DNA of 64,000 bases from Bettongia penicillata ogilbyi (GCA_023548195.1 JAJHZJ010000751.1:2546501-2610500); one strand, 5' to 3'; positions 42,177-53,204 are shown, numbered from the stretch's first letter. The notes: a model not told the origin generated them from the sequence alone. Numbers and translations: made by a program.

Positions 42177-43769
42177 GATCTTTGTATTGTTGAGAAGAGC
42201 TAAGTCTATCATAGTTGATCATCACATAATGTTGCTGTTACTGTGTACAATGTTCTCCTGATTCTGGTCACTTTACTTAGCATCAGTTCATGTAAGTCTT
42301 CCCAAGTTCTTCTGAAATTCACCTGCTAATCATTTCTTATAGAAAAATAGTATTCCATTACATTCATATACCACAACTTGTTCAGCCATTCTGCAATTGA
42401 TAGGCATCCCTTCAGTTTCTAATTCTTTGCCACCACAAAAAGAGCTACTACAAATATATTTATACTTGTAGGTCTTTTTCCCATTTTTATGATCTCTTGG
42501 GGATACATATCTAATAGTGGCATTGCTGGATCAAAGTGTATGTATAGTTTTATAGCCCTTTGGGCATAGTTCCAAATTGATCTCCAGAATGGTTGGATCC
42601 ATTCACAACTTCACCAACAATGCATTAGTGTTCCAATTATCCTACATCTTCTTCAACATTTATCATTTTCCTTTCTGTCATATTATCCAGTCTGGTACCT
42701 CAGGGTTTTAATTTGCATTTCTCTAATCAACAGTGATTAGAGCATTTTTTCATCTGACTAAAGATAGCTTTAATCTTGAAGATGTTTTTTTTCTGATTTT
42801 TAACTGCATCTCTAAACTTGCTCCTAGCCTCTAATCATATCTCCAACTGACTACTGAACATCTCCAATGGATGCTATATAGACATCTTAAACTCAACAAC
42901 TTAAAAATTGAATTATTATCTCTCACCTCTCCCCCCACCCCAGCTTTTCTCCTCTCTTCCTCATTTCCCCATTACTGTCAAGTATACCACACACTTCCTT
43001 GTCACCTAGGCTTATATCCTAGATATAATCCTCTACTCCCTACTCTCTTATTATCCATTTCCAATCTATTGACAAACCCTGTCAGTTCTATCTTTGAAAT
43101 ACTTCCTGTACATGCACCATTTTCTGCTCTGACACTGCCTTTATTCTTATGCAAACCCCCATCACCTCATGACTGAACTATTGCCATAGCTTTCTGGTTG
43201 GTCACCCATTGTCAAGTCTCTCTCCTCTCTAGTTCATCCTTAATTCAGATGCCAAGGTAATCTTCCAAAAGCTTAGGTCTATTTATATTAAATTCCCATT
43301 CAACAAACTCCAGTGGCTCCCTGTTACCTATAGGATCAAATTTAAAATTCTTTATTTGGTACTCAAAATCTGACCTCACCTGCCTCCGCCTCTTCACATC
43401 TATGATAAAGTGACACTTCACTGTGCTCCTTACTAAGCCTCCTAACTTGAATCATTTTTACTGGCTTTACTTTACTCTATGAGTGGAACTTTCTCCTTCT
43501 GTGGCTTCCTATAAATCCAAGCTAAAAATCACATTTTCTACTAGCAATCTTTCCTGATTTCTCTTGACTCTAGTGACTTCCTACGGTTAATCATTTACAA
43601 ATTTACCCACTATATACCTTGTTTGTGCAAATTGTGTGAATTGTCTCCCCTCTCCCCCACCCCCATTACACTGTGATCTCTAAAACAGGTACTGTTTTCT
43701 TCTTTTGCTTTTATTTATATGCTTAGCACTTAGTGCAGTTCCTGACACACAGTGGGTGACTTACTTTGC

Positions 43770-43955
43770 TTATGATATTTCTTGTGACCCTCACAGCAAC
43801 CCTGTGCTATAGGGATTATTATTATCTGCCTTAACATATGGAGAAACTGATGTCAAAACTAGCTAAATGACTCATCTAGGGTCAAAAGGTCCAAAGCAGG
43901 ATGGAAACTGAGGAATTCCTGTCTAGGACCTCAGCACCTACATTACAGTGCCTTT
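43770..43955 (-). mobile_element. MIR SINE (antisense)
   Basis: 'gaccctcacagcaaccctgt' and 'ggagaaactgatgtcaaaac' 'tagctaaatgactcatctag' match reversed MIR. Confidence 0.75.
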
Positions 43956-43959
43956 AATT

Positions 43960-45337
43960 TAGATAAATCAATTAGTTGGACTACAGTGGGAAATGACCTG
44001 AAGTGAGATGAATATGAAGACAAAGAAATGAATTCTCTAGAGAAGTGGCTGTGAACCACGACACTGGGGATTTATTCATTTCCAGGTGACAAAAAACTAG
44101 TCTGTAGTGTAGAATGAATCCATGTTAGAACAAGACTGATCAGATAACCTCTTCAGTCTTCTCTGTTTCTATGATTTTCTTTTCAGTTCTGGTTCTATTA
44201 TTTCATCAGTATACAAGAAAGGGAAATATCCCATTACCAGACCTCAGGTATGATTTACAGATGCTCTGTATCTTTAAGATAACACATGTATATTGTGTTG
44301 TTATACTTGATAGCGTATTTTTCCATGAGTAGAGTAAGCAGACTCATAAAGCCTGCTTAGAGTGTCAGTACATAAGTTACTGCCAGTGGTGTCTTGGGGC
44401 TGTATTAACTTTGACGCCTAATTTTTCTTCCTGACTCCTTTCTCCCTCCCCCCACCTTTTTAATTAATAGATTTTCTCCCTCACAAACATTTAGCATTGC
44501 CTTGTTTGGCTGAGGCAGTCCCCTTTTGGGATTTCCCCTGTGGATATAGCGGAGGGGAATGGGGGACGGAAGTGTGATGGATCACAATTTGATGAAGGCA
44601 CTTACTGTAGCAGCAATAGAGAAATAGAATATTTGCAAAATACCAGAGGTGAAGGAATGGGACACACATGATTAAAGTTGCCATAAAATCAAAGCTGTCA
44701 AAGTAACACATGCAGTAAAAGAGAAATATTCCGCCAATGTCAGTCTCCCCAAACATCCAGTGGTGCCATGAAGCATATTACTGGAGAAAGTCTATTAGGA
44801 GTAGAGGAGGTGTTTTTTTTTTCTTTTTTTCCCCTTCTTCTTCTCTTTCCCATTGACTATGAAAACAAGCGCTGAACTATAAATGCTCCCTGCCCCAGGA
44901 ACTGCAGCAGAGATACCTGGGGACTCCCAACCTTAAAACACCATTCAGAGAGGTAACATTCACAGCCCCGATTAAAAGGAGCTAGAGAAAAGAAGGTGGA
45001 AGGCCAAGAGACTGGGGGTGAGGGGGTGATGTGTAAAGGGGAAATCGAAGGAGATTAAAAGACTCAGACTGTCTTTGAGGAGCAGTCATGGAGAATTAGA
45101 AATCTTCCTGTCAGAAGTGACTATGTGCTAACTTGAATTTTTTTTTCTCGGCTCGTGTAGAGAACTCTTAGTGAGACTCTTTCTACCCATGAAGGCAAGC
45201 AATTGGCTTACTATCTACTCCTGTTACCTGTGAGGTCATGGGCAATCTTCATTTGTAAAGGGAAGAGGCTTGACTATATGACATTTGAATTCTCTGTGAT
45301 CCTTTTCACATACTAAGATCTTTATAGTGACTAAACC

Positions 45338-45338
<1 letters not shown>
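43960..45338. other. Mostly repeat-free DNA with a candidate conserved core at 44480-44760
   Basis: No transposon recognised over about 1.4 kb. The core contains a TCF/LEF-like ATCAAAG within 'aaaatcaaagctgtcaaag' (about 44685-44703), TGTCAA TALE-like sites and 'tgatggatcacaatttgatg'. A 91-codon minus-strand frame spans it but has no start context or domain I recognise. Regulatory function is inference only. Confidence 0.35.

Positions 45339-45386
<48 letters not shown>
45339..45386. repeat. (TG)24 microsatellite
   Basis: Uninterrupted TG run of 48 bp. Alternating purine-pyrimidine runs of this length can adopt Z-DNA (general knowledge). Confidence 0.98.
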
Positions 45387-45387
<1 letters not shown>

Positions 45388-45392
45388 TAGAT

Positions 45393-45555
45393 CTCTTTGG
45401 GCACTGATGAAACTTATGAGACTCTGCTCAGAATGATTTTTTTAATATATAAAAAAAATGATAGGAGTTCAAAGGAAACTAATTATATTGAATTTCAGAA
45501 ACCAAAACTTTAAAAAAAAAGTTAATCAACTTCCAGGTTAAGAATCCCTCTCTTT
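45393..45555. mobile_element. Non-autonomous DNA-transposon-like repeat, second copy
   Basis: 'ctgctcagaatgattttttt', 'caaaggaaactaattatatt' and 'ccaggttaagaatccctct' are the same blocks in the same order as at 15895-16105. The left end abuts the TG microsatellite. Confidence 0.55.
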
Positions 45556-45589
45556 GCTTGACTACACATGTTTTTAATAGAGTTTGATT

Positions 45590-45694
45590 TTTTGACTTTC
45601 TCAGTTGGGAAAATGTGAAAGAGGCAGGAGGGAGAAAATATATATTTGAAAATAAAATAAAATAAAAAATAAATCAAATTAAAATAAATTTAAA
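45590..45694 (+). mobile_element. L1 3' end with A-rich tail
   Basis: A 'gaggcaggagggagaaaata' G/A-rich block then 'aaaataaaataaaataaaaa' resembles the L1 3' terminus. Confidence 0.45.
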
Positions 45695-45990
45695 AACTTA
45701 ACATTACTTGAACTGGCAAAGATGACAAAATAAGGAAAATTTCAAATGTTGGAGGAGCTTATAGGAAACAGATATAATAACATTGTTGGTGGAGGTATGA
45801 ATTGGTTCAGTCACTCTAGAAAACAATTTGGAACTGTGCCATAACAAGGGCCACACTAGGAATATATTTTAACCCAGTTATGTAACAACTAAGCCTAAAG
45901 AAATCAAAGAAAGTTAAAGAAAAAAAAAGACCTTAATGTACAAAAATATTTTAAAGCTTTTTAAAAATTAAAATATTTATAAAGCTCAAC
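45695..45990 (+). mobile_element. L1 ORF2 C-terminal fragment
   Basis: 'acattgttggtggaggtatg', 'aattggttcagtcactctag' 'aaaacaatttggaactgtgc' and 'gtacaaaaatatttta' match plus-strand L1 ORF2 near its end. It is the sense counterpart of 42590-42560 in the minus-strand L1. Confidence 0.75.
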
Positions 45991-46119
45991 TGAGAGCTAA
46001 GTAAGGCCAGGAGGGTTATAGAATAATAGTCATAATTCCATCAAATGTTGTAGACCCCAATGACTCTAGCAAGGACTTGACTAATTCAATTAAAAGCAAT
46101 TCACATTAGCTCAATTGAA

Positions 46120-46480
46120 TTTAACTAGCTTTTTATTAAGCACTCACCATGTTCGAGGCATTGTGCTAGGTGCTTGACAAAAACTTGAACAGTCCCTACT
46201 CTCCAGGGGTTTTTATACTATTAAGAGGAAATAGATATCTATGCAGATGAGTAAATACAAAGCATTTATTTATAGTGGGAAAGGGTTATATCCCATGATG
46301 TTCTTGAAGCAAACCAAGTCTATAGAGAAGTTACCAGGAAGAGTTCATTGGTCTTAAAAGAGCTTTCCTGGTATGACAAATCTAAGAGTTAGGAGGCAGG
46401 TGTGTAGGATTAGAGAGATGTGAAAGGTCAGTGAAAATTTAGAGAGAAGGGGATTGGAAAAGTCTGAGACAAACAAAAGA
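46120..46480 (-). mobile_element. L2 LINE 3' end (antisense)
   Basis: 'tttttattaagcactcacca' 'tgttcgaggcattgtgctag' 'gtgcttgac' is the reversed L2 terminus, followed by 'agtccctactctccaggggt'. Confidence 0.8.
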
Positions 46481-46534
46481 TAAGAATTAAATATTGAATT
46501 CAATCAGAAATATCTCATTCTATAATATAGAATT

Positions 46535-46650
46535 CCAATAGAAGACAAGTTTCTTCAGGGCAAGAATTTTATTGATTTCTATCTGTATCCCCAACAAATA
46601 GTATAGTGTCTGGCACATAGTAGGTATTCAATAAATGATGGATTGACATA
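46535..46650 (+). mobile_element. L2/MIR-type 3' tail
   Basis: 'tctgtatccccaacaaatag', 'gtctggcacatagtaggtat' and 'tcaataaatgatggattgac' are a well-preserved tail. Confidence 0.8.
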
Positions 46651-47029
46651 AATTCAGTTAGTTAAATTTGCATTAAGAATGTCCTATAAATAATATTTTT
46701 TTTTCCTTTTTTGGGGATTGGGAACTTAGGCAGATAGTGTACACGAAAAGATATGCTAATGGCATTATCAGGAATTTACATTTTTGGGCTTCCACCAAAT
46801 CAATTCAGAAAGTCCTATTATTCCAGGGGTGGGTCATCAACAGTTTTTCATTTTGTACAATCTTGGGATCCCTGTGATGGGAATGAGAGGGATATGATGG
46901 TGAATTTCCTAAGTGGCATTTTTGGTTATAGACTATCTTCCCTGCTGGAAATATTAAACTATTCTATGGAGGAAACCATGGCAACTAGTTCAGAGATCCT
47001 AGTAAGTAACCGAATATTGTATAAACATC
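46651..47029. other. Unassigned DNA
   Basis: No repeat recognised. The 95-codon plus-strand frame starting at 46753 has no domain I recognise. Confidence 0.4.
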
Positions 47030-47260
47030 ACAGAATCTGAGAGTTGGAAGAGACCTAAGAAGCTATCTATGCCCATCCATAGGGGCAAAGATGATGAGGA
47101 CTCAGCCTGTGATTTCATTGGTGATAGGGAACTCCCTATTTATCTCAAAATGAAGACCGCACCGCTCCCCTTGCCCCTGCATACCTCTCCCTCCACTATT
47201 ACCCCTCATCTAATTCAGGACTACCTTTGCTAGTTTCTAAAGCTGTACTTAATATATGGA
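47030..47260 (-). mobile_element. L3/CR1 LINE 3' end (antisense)
   Basis: Starts 'catcacagaatctgagagtt' 'ggaagagacctaagaagct', the reversed CR1/L3 terminus, and continues 'gtgatagggaactccctatt'. Confidence 0.7.
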
Positions 47261-47469
47261 AATTGTTAATGTACTTTCCATCAAGTTTCATGCTCATCTC
47301 TGGGGAATATGGACATCAGAAGAACCTAACTTACCAACACCAAACCTATGATTTTTATCAATGTAATGTCTTTCCAACAATATGTTTTCTCCGCCAATGG
47401 CTATCAGTAACTACTCTATATCTGCAACTATAGTTTTCTCTGTAACTATAGTCTTAGAATGGGGTTTGG

Positions 47470-47590
47470 TTGAGAGCTTAAATGGCTTGTCCAGAATCAC
47501 ACAGGTTGTATATATCAGAGTCAAGATTTGAACTCAGGTCTTCCTTACTCTAAGATCAGCTCTCTATTTATTGTGTTATGGCACGTTTCA
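47470..47590 (-). mobile_element. MIR SINE (antisense)
   Basis: 'aaatggcttgtccagaatca' 'cacaggttgtatatatcaga' and 'tttgaactcaggtcttcctt' match reversed MIR. Confidence 0.75.
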
Positions 47591-48520
47591 TCATTGATGT
47601 CATTATCCTTATCACTACTTCTTTTACTAATCATTATCATTATTTCTTTATCTTACACTGAATATTATAAATATTAAAAGTTCCCCTTGGGGAACATATT
47701 TGTTTTCCCTCCAGAACAATTTTTTAAATAAAAAAGTTTTCCTATGGCATTTGGTAAGAGTTTTCTCAAAAAAGACAACACATTCTGACTTTATCCTACA
47801 ATAAAATCAAAAAGCTGAATTTGGATGATTATAATCATTTCCATGGCAGCAGATTGGAAGGTCATAAACAGAGGTCTTGGATTTGACTGCAGGTTCGAGC
47901 AGTAGGAGAGACAGGACTGGCACCAATAAGCTCTTATTCAAGGAAAACTGTCTAAAAAACACTGCCAAGGGAATACAGAAAATAACTGGGGAAGGAAATT
48001 GCTTTTGGAATAAACGTTCTGTTCTTTCAAGTTTCCTTTGGTAGAAAAATGCCCCTTTGAAGAGACTTAATAGAACCATTAGAGAGACCAAACATGAAAT
48101 TTCTCATGAAATCTTAAAAGGTTTATTTTATAACTATTTTTTTTTTTTGTAAAGGTGTATGTGGAGGGAAAAGAAACCAAGGAGATGAGATTTTTTTTTT
48201 CTTATTCTTGTACAAAAAACATACCAGGCCAACTAATGTAAAACAATTATTTATGTCTGCTTCTGCTGTAAATGGGCCTTCAGCTCCAGGCTTCTTCCCA
48301 CTTCTTGTCATTGTCTCTGTATCCAGGGTCATAGACTATGCTTGGGTACCAAACTCCAGTGGGAAAACCACAAGAAGTCTTTTTTTTTCTTTTAACTTGG
48401 TTCATCTTTGAGGAGTTCAAGGAATGGGCAACTATATCTTTTGATGTTGCCTTTTTTTTTTTAATGCAATGCTACATGGAAATAAGGGTTTGATTTAATG
48501 ACCAAAGAGAAAAATCACAA
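47591..48520. other. Unassigned DNA
   Basis: No repeat recognised over about 900 bp except homopolymer T tracts (about 48138-48148, 48191-48200, 48452-48462). Confidence 0.4.
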
Positions 48521-49620
48521 GTATAGCTATGCATAAATGTTTACATTGAATTCACTTTTATGCTATAGAACCTTATGCTATGAACCAAGTGCAATCTATA
48601 TTAATGTAATGGAACTCCACCATTTCCAGGCTGTCAATCCATCAGTTATGAAGCATTTATTATGTACTTACTACTCAGACATTCTCTGGATTATAATTTG
48701 AGATACTTCAGACCCAAATAGACAAATCAGTTAGATATGTATATCTACATTTTGTAGTTGGAGTTGAGCATTTGTCTATTTATGTCTTGTGTGTGTATTA
48801 TGCATAAATAGAAAAATATATTAATGTATAAGTATATGTATCTAATCATACGTATGTATCCATTGGGGCAATTTATTTTAAATACTATCATATAGATCAA
48901 AGTGAATGGAATGAAAGCAAAAGTAAAACAGATAGAAAATGCCACCTGCCTACTGAAGTAGGCATTCATTTAATGTCTACAGGAAAACCAGAAGTCTAGA
49001 TATACATAAATGCTTACATTCAATCCATTGTCATGCTGTGGAACCTTAATCTGTGAACTGATTGCAATTCATATTCATGCAATGGAAACTTACTGTTTCT
49101 GGGCAATCCATCAATCAACATTTATTATGCATTTGCTTTCCAGGCATTCTCTAGATGATGATTTGAAGTACTTCAGGCCGTTATAGTCAGTGTTAATTAT
49201 AAACATATCATTTTGTAGTTGAAGATTTTCTATTTTATATATACATATATATAGTGTATATATCTACATGAGGGTGTACATAAATACAAATGTGTATTAT
49301 GTTTATGAATGTATACATATACATATCTAAAATATATATAGTAGTGACTTATTATAAATACTTTTATATAAATCAAGGTGAAAAGGATGAAACCTAAAAA
49401 CAAAACAAAACAGGAAATGTCCCTCTGCCTACTGAAGTAGGCACTGATATGTACGAGTGTTAACATTCAATCCATTTTATGCACTTGAACTTTATGCTAT
49501 GAACTTAACTATGCCATACCTGCAATAAAGTCTCAGCACTGGTAGGTAGTTAATCAATCAATGAGTTAATTGCCAAGCATTTATTTTGTACCCATTTCAT
49601 GCCAGGGATTATACTAAATG
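48521..49620. repeat. Old tandem duplication, ~470-bp unit, about 2.3 copies
   Basis: Three successive segments align: 48521-48993, 48994-49451 and a partial copy from 49452. Shared markers are 'cataaatgtttacattgaat' (48532) with 'cataaatgcttacattcaat' (49005); 'gaccttat'-region 'tatgctatgaac' in copies one and three; and the perfect 19-bp 'ctgcctactgaagtaggca' at 48946-48964 and 49425-49443, 479 bp apart. Each unit includes an antisense L2 end (aagcatttattatgtac). Internal AT-rich parts differ in length. Confidence 0.85.
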
Positions 49621-49905
49621 TTGGGGATTCAAAGCATTTATTATTTGTGCTGCCTGGAGCAAGACATAATTGGGCATGTAGAAACAAGACACAGACTTTC
49701 CTGTTTTCCAAGATCTTACAGCCTGATGGATATTTTTAAAGGCTATACGCAAATGATTATGGTACACAGTAAGTTGTGGTAAGGTAAAAAGGAAAAATCC
49801 AGACAAAATGGTATCAGATATTTGAAGAATATGAGATAACTTTAAGCTGGAGCGATCAGAGAAGCCTTCCTGGAAGAGGTATCTTCTGAATCAGGATTTG
49901 ATGCA
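49545..49905 (-). mobile_element. L2 LINE 3' end (antisense)
   Basis: 'ccaagcatttattttgtacc' 'catttcatgccagggattat' 'actaaatgttggggattcaa', then 'gagaagccttcctggaagag' 'gtatcttctgaatcagg', is reversed L2. The L2 ends in the two upstream tandem copies are shorter. Confidence 0.75.
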
Positions 49906-50504
49906 AGGATATTTTTTCTTTTGACCTCGGCCGATTAGGGCCAGATGACCTAAACAAGTGTTGGAGATTAGTGGGCATAAGTTCCAATTCAATCCCATCA
50001 AATAAGTAATTTAACAACTGAACAAGCTATACAAAGTTATCAAAACAAGATTGGACTAGTGGCCCATATTAAATAAAACCCAAAAAGAATGAGAGAATCA
50101 ACAGATCTAAATTGTAAACAGCATCAAAGTCTCAGGAGACCTAAGTATAGTAAAATATTACATCTAGTTGCTAACTGCTTCTAATGGACAGGTAAACCAA
50201 ATGGTCCCTGGAGAAGTAGTGACTCTTTCTCTTCTAACCCTCCTCCATACTTCTACCATATATTCTGTTTCTAGCCCAGTTCCTGCAGTCATCATCTCAG
50301 GAAGTAACTATTTTGGAGATAGAGTCTGATAGTTACTTCTACAAGGTCTTCCTTGTTAACCAACTACTACTGAACAATTAAAAAAGAAAATTCTTGCCAC
50401 CAAAGCCACCTTAGCATTGTCAAATATTTCAAAATAAGAAAATAAAATGGAATTTTATTGACATAAAAACAGATTCATTGTAATCTGTTTTGGCTCCACA
50501 CTCA
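49906..50504. other. Unassigned DNA
   Basis: No repeat or gene recognised. Confidence 0.4.
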
Positions 50505-50640
50505 AAGAATTGTGGGACCTTTCCATTTAACTTACAGATTGGATGTGAGCTCCTTGAGATCATAGGCAGCCTTTTCTTCTTTGATTCCCTCAGTATTATT
50601 CAGTATACAAATACTTAATAAATATCTCTTCATTCAAATT
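50505..50640 (+). mobile_element. L2/MIR-type 3' tail
   Basis: 'ggatgtgagctccttgagat' 'cataggcagccttttcttct' and 'atacttaataaatatctctt' match the tail closely. Confidence 0.75.
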
Positions 50641-50999
50641 TATTTATTCAGGAAAATGTGATCAGAAATCATAAGCCTAGGACCAAAAATATTTTGCAAG
50701 CATCGGATTATATTTTTTAAATGATGATTCAGATTTTGAGCCTAGATGAGTGGATTAGAGATTTGTGAGTCATTTGAACAGAAGAAACACTGAGATAAGA
50801 TTGCCAAGGTAGAAATTAAAAAGATAAGAAGAGATCAGGAGGAGAAAGAAATCCAGTAAAGGAGACCAAAGAAAGAATGAATGAACGAATTAGTGAATGA
50901 ATGGAAAAAATGGAATTGGAAACAGATGGGGTAGTTTTTTTTTCTTCAGTAGACTCCTTGCTTAATATGATTGCAATGCAAAATTAGGAAGCATTCGGA
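50641..50999. other. Unassigned, possibly decayed antisense L2
   Basis: 'gattagagatttgtgagtca' and 'ccagtaaaggagaccaaaga' recall reversed L2 (aaatttgggagtcatcagc, ccagcaaaggagactgagaa), but the match is broken. Confidence 0.35.
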
Positions 51000-51510
51000 G
51001 GTGAACAGTTGTTAGCCTGAGGTAATCCTATTGTAATGTGTCCAGAGGATAACACACTTCTTGGATTTTATTTTGTTCTATGCATCACAATGTAGCAAGG
51101 ACATAAAAAAGTTGGAGAGACCAGAATATCATAACCAGAAAGGTGAAGGACCTCAAGGTCATGTCATATGAAGTTTGGTTGGAAGAAGTGAGAATGCTTT
51201 TTTGGATCAGAGATTCAGAAGGAACACAATAGGTCTAGTCAAAGATTTGAATGGCTACACTATGGGAGAAAATTTACACTTGCTCTGTGGGTCTCTTAGA
51301 TAACCAATCTAAACAAGGTCAGGGAACTGCAAAGAGGTAAATATAGACTTTGATATGGGAGGGGGAGGATCAAAACAGAGTGTTCACAAATTAGATTGCA
51401 CTGCTTTGGTGAGTAATGACTATTTCTCATCAGAAATATTCAAGCAATAGTCAGTCTTAACTGTCTCATGAGTCATGCATCTTGTATTTGTGTATCAGGG
51501 TTACAATTAT
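51000..51510 (+). mobile_element. L3/CR1 LINE 3' region
   Basis: 'aaaagttggagagaccagaa', 'gaaaggtgaaggacctcaag' 'gtcatgtcatatgaagtttg' 'gttggaaga' match CR1/L3 (agaatggtgaaggacctcgagaccatgccatatgaggatcggttg). Confidence 0.7.
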
Positions 51511-51559
51511 ACAGAATCCAGTCTCTGACCTGAAGGAGTTCACAAGCTAGAAGATGGTC

Positions 51560-52525
51560 AGATTATAGACTCAGGACAAGAATGAACCTTGGAAGTCATC
51601 CAATCAAATCGTTTCATTTTATAGATAAGAAAACTTAAGATCTAGAGAGATTAAACAGTTTGGTTTTGTCAGTCTTTCATTCCAAAAGAGGATCGATGAC
51701 ATCAGAAAGGTGATGTCTTGACTTGCAAGTGAACTGGATTTAAGTAAGGCAGGGCTGTGCAAAGCCACCAGGCTCGCTCTCTCCTCCAAAGCTGTCAGGG
51801 TGTAGTGTCAAGGCATAGATCAGGATGACTGGAGATAGTTCTGGATGCAGTGAGAGACCTTGACCTTTTTATGCTAAAGTATTTCTCAGGTCTCAGTTTG
51901 TCAGAGTCAGTGATTAAGGCTAGGTAAGAAATGAGACAAAAGATGGAATTTAAAAAAAAATTCAAATTTCAAAAAAAATCAATCTGGGAGGGGACTACCC
52001 TCTGGCCACAATAGAAACAGCTGCTATTTACACTCACTTTATACTTAAAGTCAAATAACAGCAACCAAGGCATGGGCTATGGTCTATTGTTGGCCAAAGT
52101 GATTTGCATTTAAGGCATACTCAAGTAGCTCTATTTGAATCCCAATGGCTCTTCCCAAAGCCTGTTTTGTTTTTTGTTTTTTTTTCAGAGCTATATTTCA
52201 AGAAATCCACTTTTCTTTGGGCAGAGCACCCACATATAAATGCATGATTCCCCTTGTGGACAAAGGGAGGGAGGGATGAATTAGGGAAGTCTGAAAACAA
52301 GGAAGGATGGAAAGAGCATTGCCCAATTGGAACTGGCCAGTTGCCCACAGTGAGGCAGCTAGTACTAACCACATATTGTTACTGGACTTTCATTCTTAAA
52401 GAGTTCCAGTGACATCACCAAACAACTTATCTCAAGTTACAAAGGTAGTAAATAGACTTCAAGACTTGAACCACAGTTCTCTGGCTCCAGTTCCAATGTC
52501 TTCCCCACTATACTTATTGCTTCCA
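51560..52525 (-). mobile_element. MIR SINE (antisense) split by an insertion
   Basis: The left half (51560-51655) reads 'cgtttcattttatagataag' 'aaaacttaagatctagagag'. The right half (52410-52525) continues 'aacttatctcaagttacaaa' 'ggtagtaaatag' and 'gacttgaaccacagttctct'. The halves join into one reversed MIR with about 750 bp of foreign DNA between. Confidence 0.7.
51656..51925 (-). mobile_element. RTE LINE 3' end (antisense), inserted in MIR
   Basis: 'gatcgatgacatcagaaagg' 'tgatgtcttgacttgcaagt' 'gaactggatttaagtaaggc', 'caccaggctcgctctctcct' and 'gatcaggatgactggagata' match the reversed RTE end, also seen at 30840-31068. The remaining insert (51926-52409) is unassigned. Confidence 0.75.
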
Positions 52526-52794
52526 TTTAGGGAGATAATAGGGCATTAATATCCATAATCCAAAGCATTAGGTTCTGAGTGCCCTATGAATGATACAAAC
52601 TGAGAATGGAGGAATAGAGCAGGCTATACAGACTCTGTTCTCATGAAATTGAAGCATTGAAGACGACCCTAGAGGAAAGTTGATCTGATTTGCCGATTGA
52701 AACAAGATCCTCCACTAAAATGAACTCACTAGCTAGTCCTCCAGGAAGCAGCAAGGAAGAATGAAAATTGTACCAACCGCAAGAGTGAATGGAA

Positions 52795-52930
52795 GAATGG
52801 ATGGATAAATGAATGGATGAAAAAGTATTTATGAAACACTTCTGTTGGGGATAAAAAAAAAAAAGAAAGATGGTCCATAGCCTAAAGTAGTTTACGTTCT
52901 AACACAGGGAGAAGACCCATATAGGGAATT
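52795..52930 (-). mobile_element. L2 LINE 3' terminus (antisense)
   Basis: A 'gatggataaatgaatggatg' simple repeat leads into 'aaaaagtatttatgaaacac' and 'gtagtttacgttctaacaca' 'gggagaagac', the reversed L2 terminus. Confidence 0.6.
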
Positions 52931-53173
52931 GTTGTCTGGAGAGGGAAGTTTTGCTTGGGAAAACCACAGGGATGATAAGTGGAGCTGAATTAAAATAGAT
53001 TGACATTCCTTTTCAATGGCAATATAATTCTAGCTTTCAGAACTGAAAGGTAGAAGACTGGTGGCACAGCAGATGTTGAAGAAGGTAGCCTGGGGTATAG
53101 TATCCCTGGAGCCTGCCTAGACAGAGTAGGGTACAAGCTTCAGGAAAGGAATTCTAGTGTTGAAAGGTCTATG

Positions 53174-53204
<31 letters not shown>

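Larger units (their letters stand above)
40725..42776 (-). mobile_element. L1 (ORF2 end and 3' UTR) nested in L2
   Basis: Reversed L1: 3' UTR at 40740-41040, ORF2 end at 42190-42776 ('gcatcagttcatgtaagtct', 'agtattccattacattcata', 'tttgccaccacaaaaagagc', 'ctccagaatggttggatcca'). It is 5'-truncated at about 42776. Flanks share tgaagatg (40717-40724 and 42777-42784), a probable partial target-site duplication. It is itself interrupted by the L1 start at 41085-42176. Confidence 0.82.
40195..43765 (+). mobile_element. L2 LINE (ORF2 to 3' end) carrying a nested L1
   Basis: Plus-strand L2 from 'tcctccatccttgaaaagca' through 'ctgacctcatcgttcaactg' 'aaactgctctctccaaagtc', the RT region at about 40430-40650 with 'cagcgcaactgatcaccatc' (AA..TDHH, for AAFDTVDHS), then after the L1 'cccattcaacaaactccagt' 'ggctccctgttacc' and the 3' tail 'gcttagcacttagtgcagtt' 'cctgacacacag'. 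The L1 at 40725-42776 interrupts it. Many stops; dead. Confidence 0.8.

Noticed and set aside
48521..49620. CRISPR or satellite array
   Set aside because: Only 2.3 diverged copies of a ~470-bp unit containing an L2 end; a local duplication fits better.
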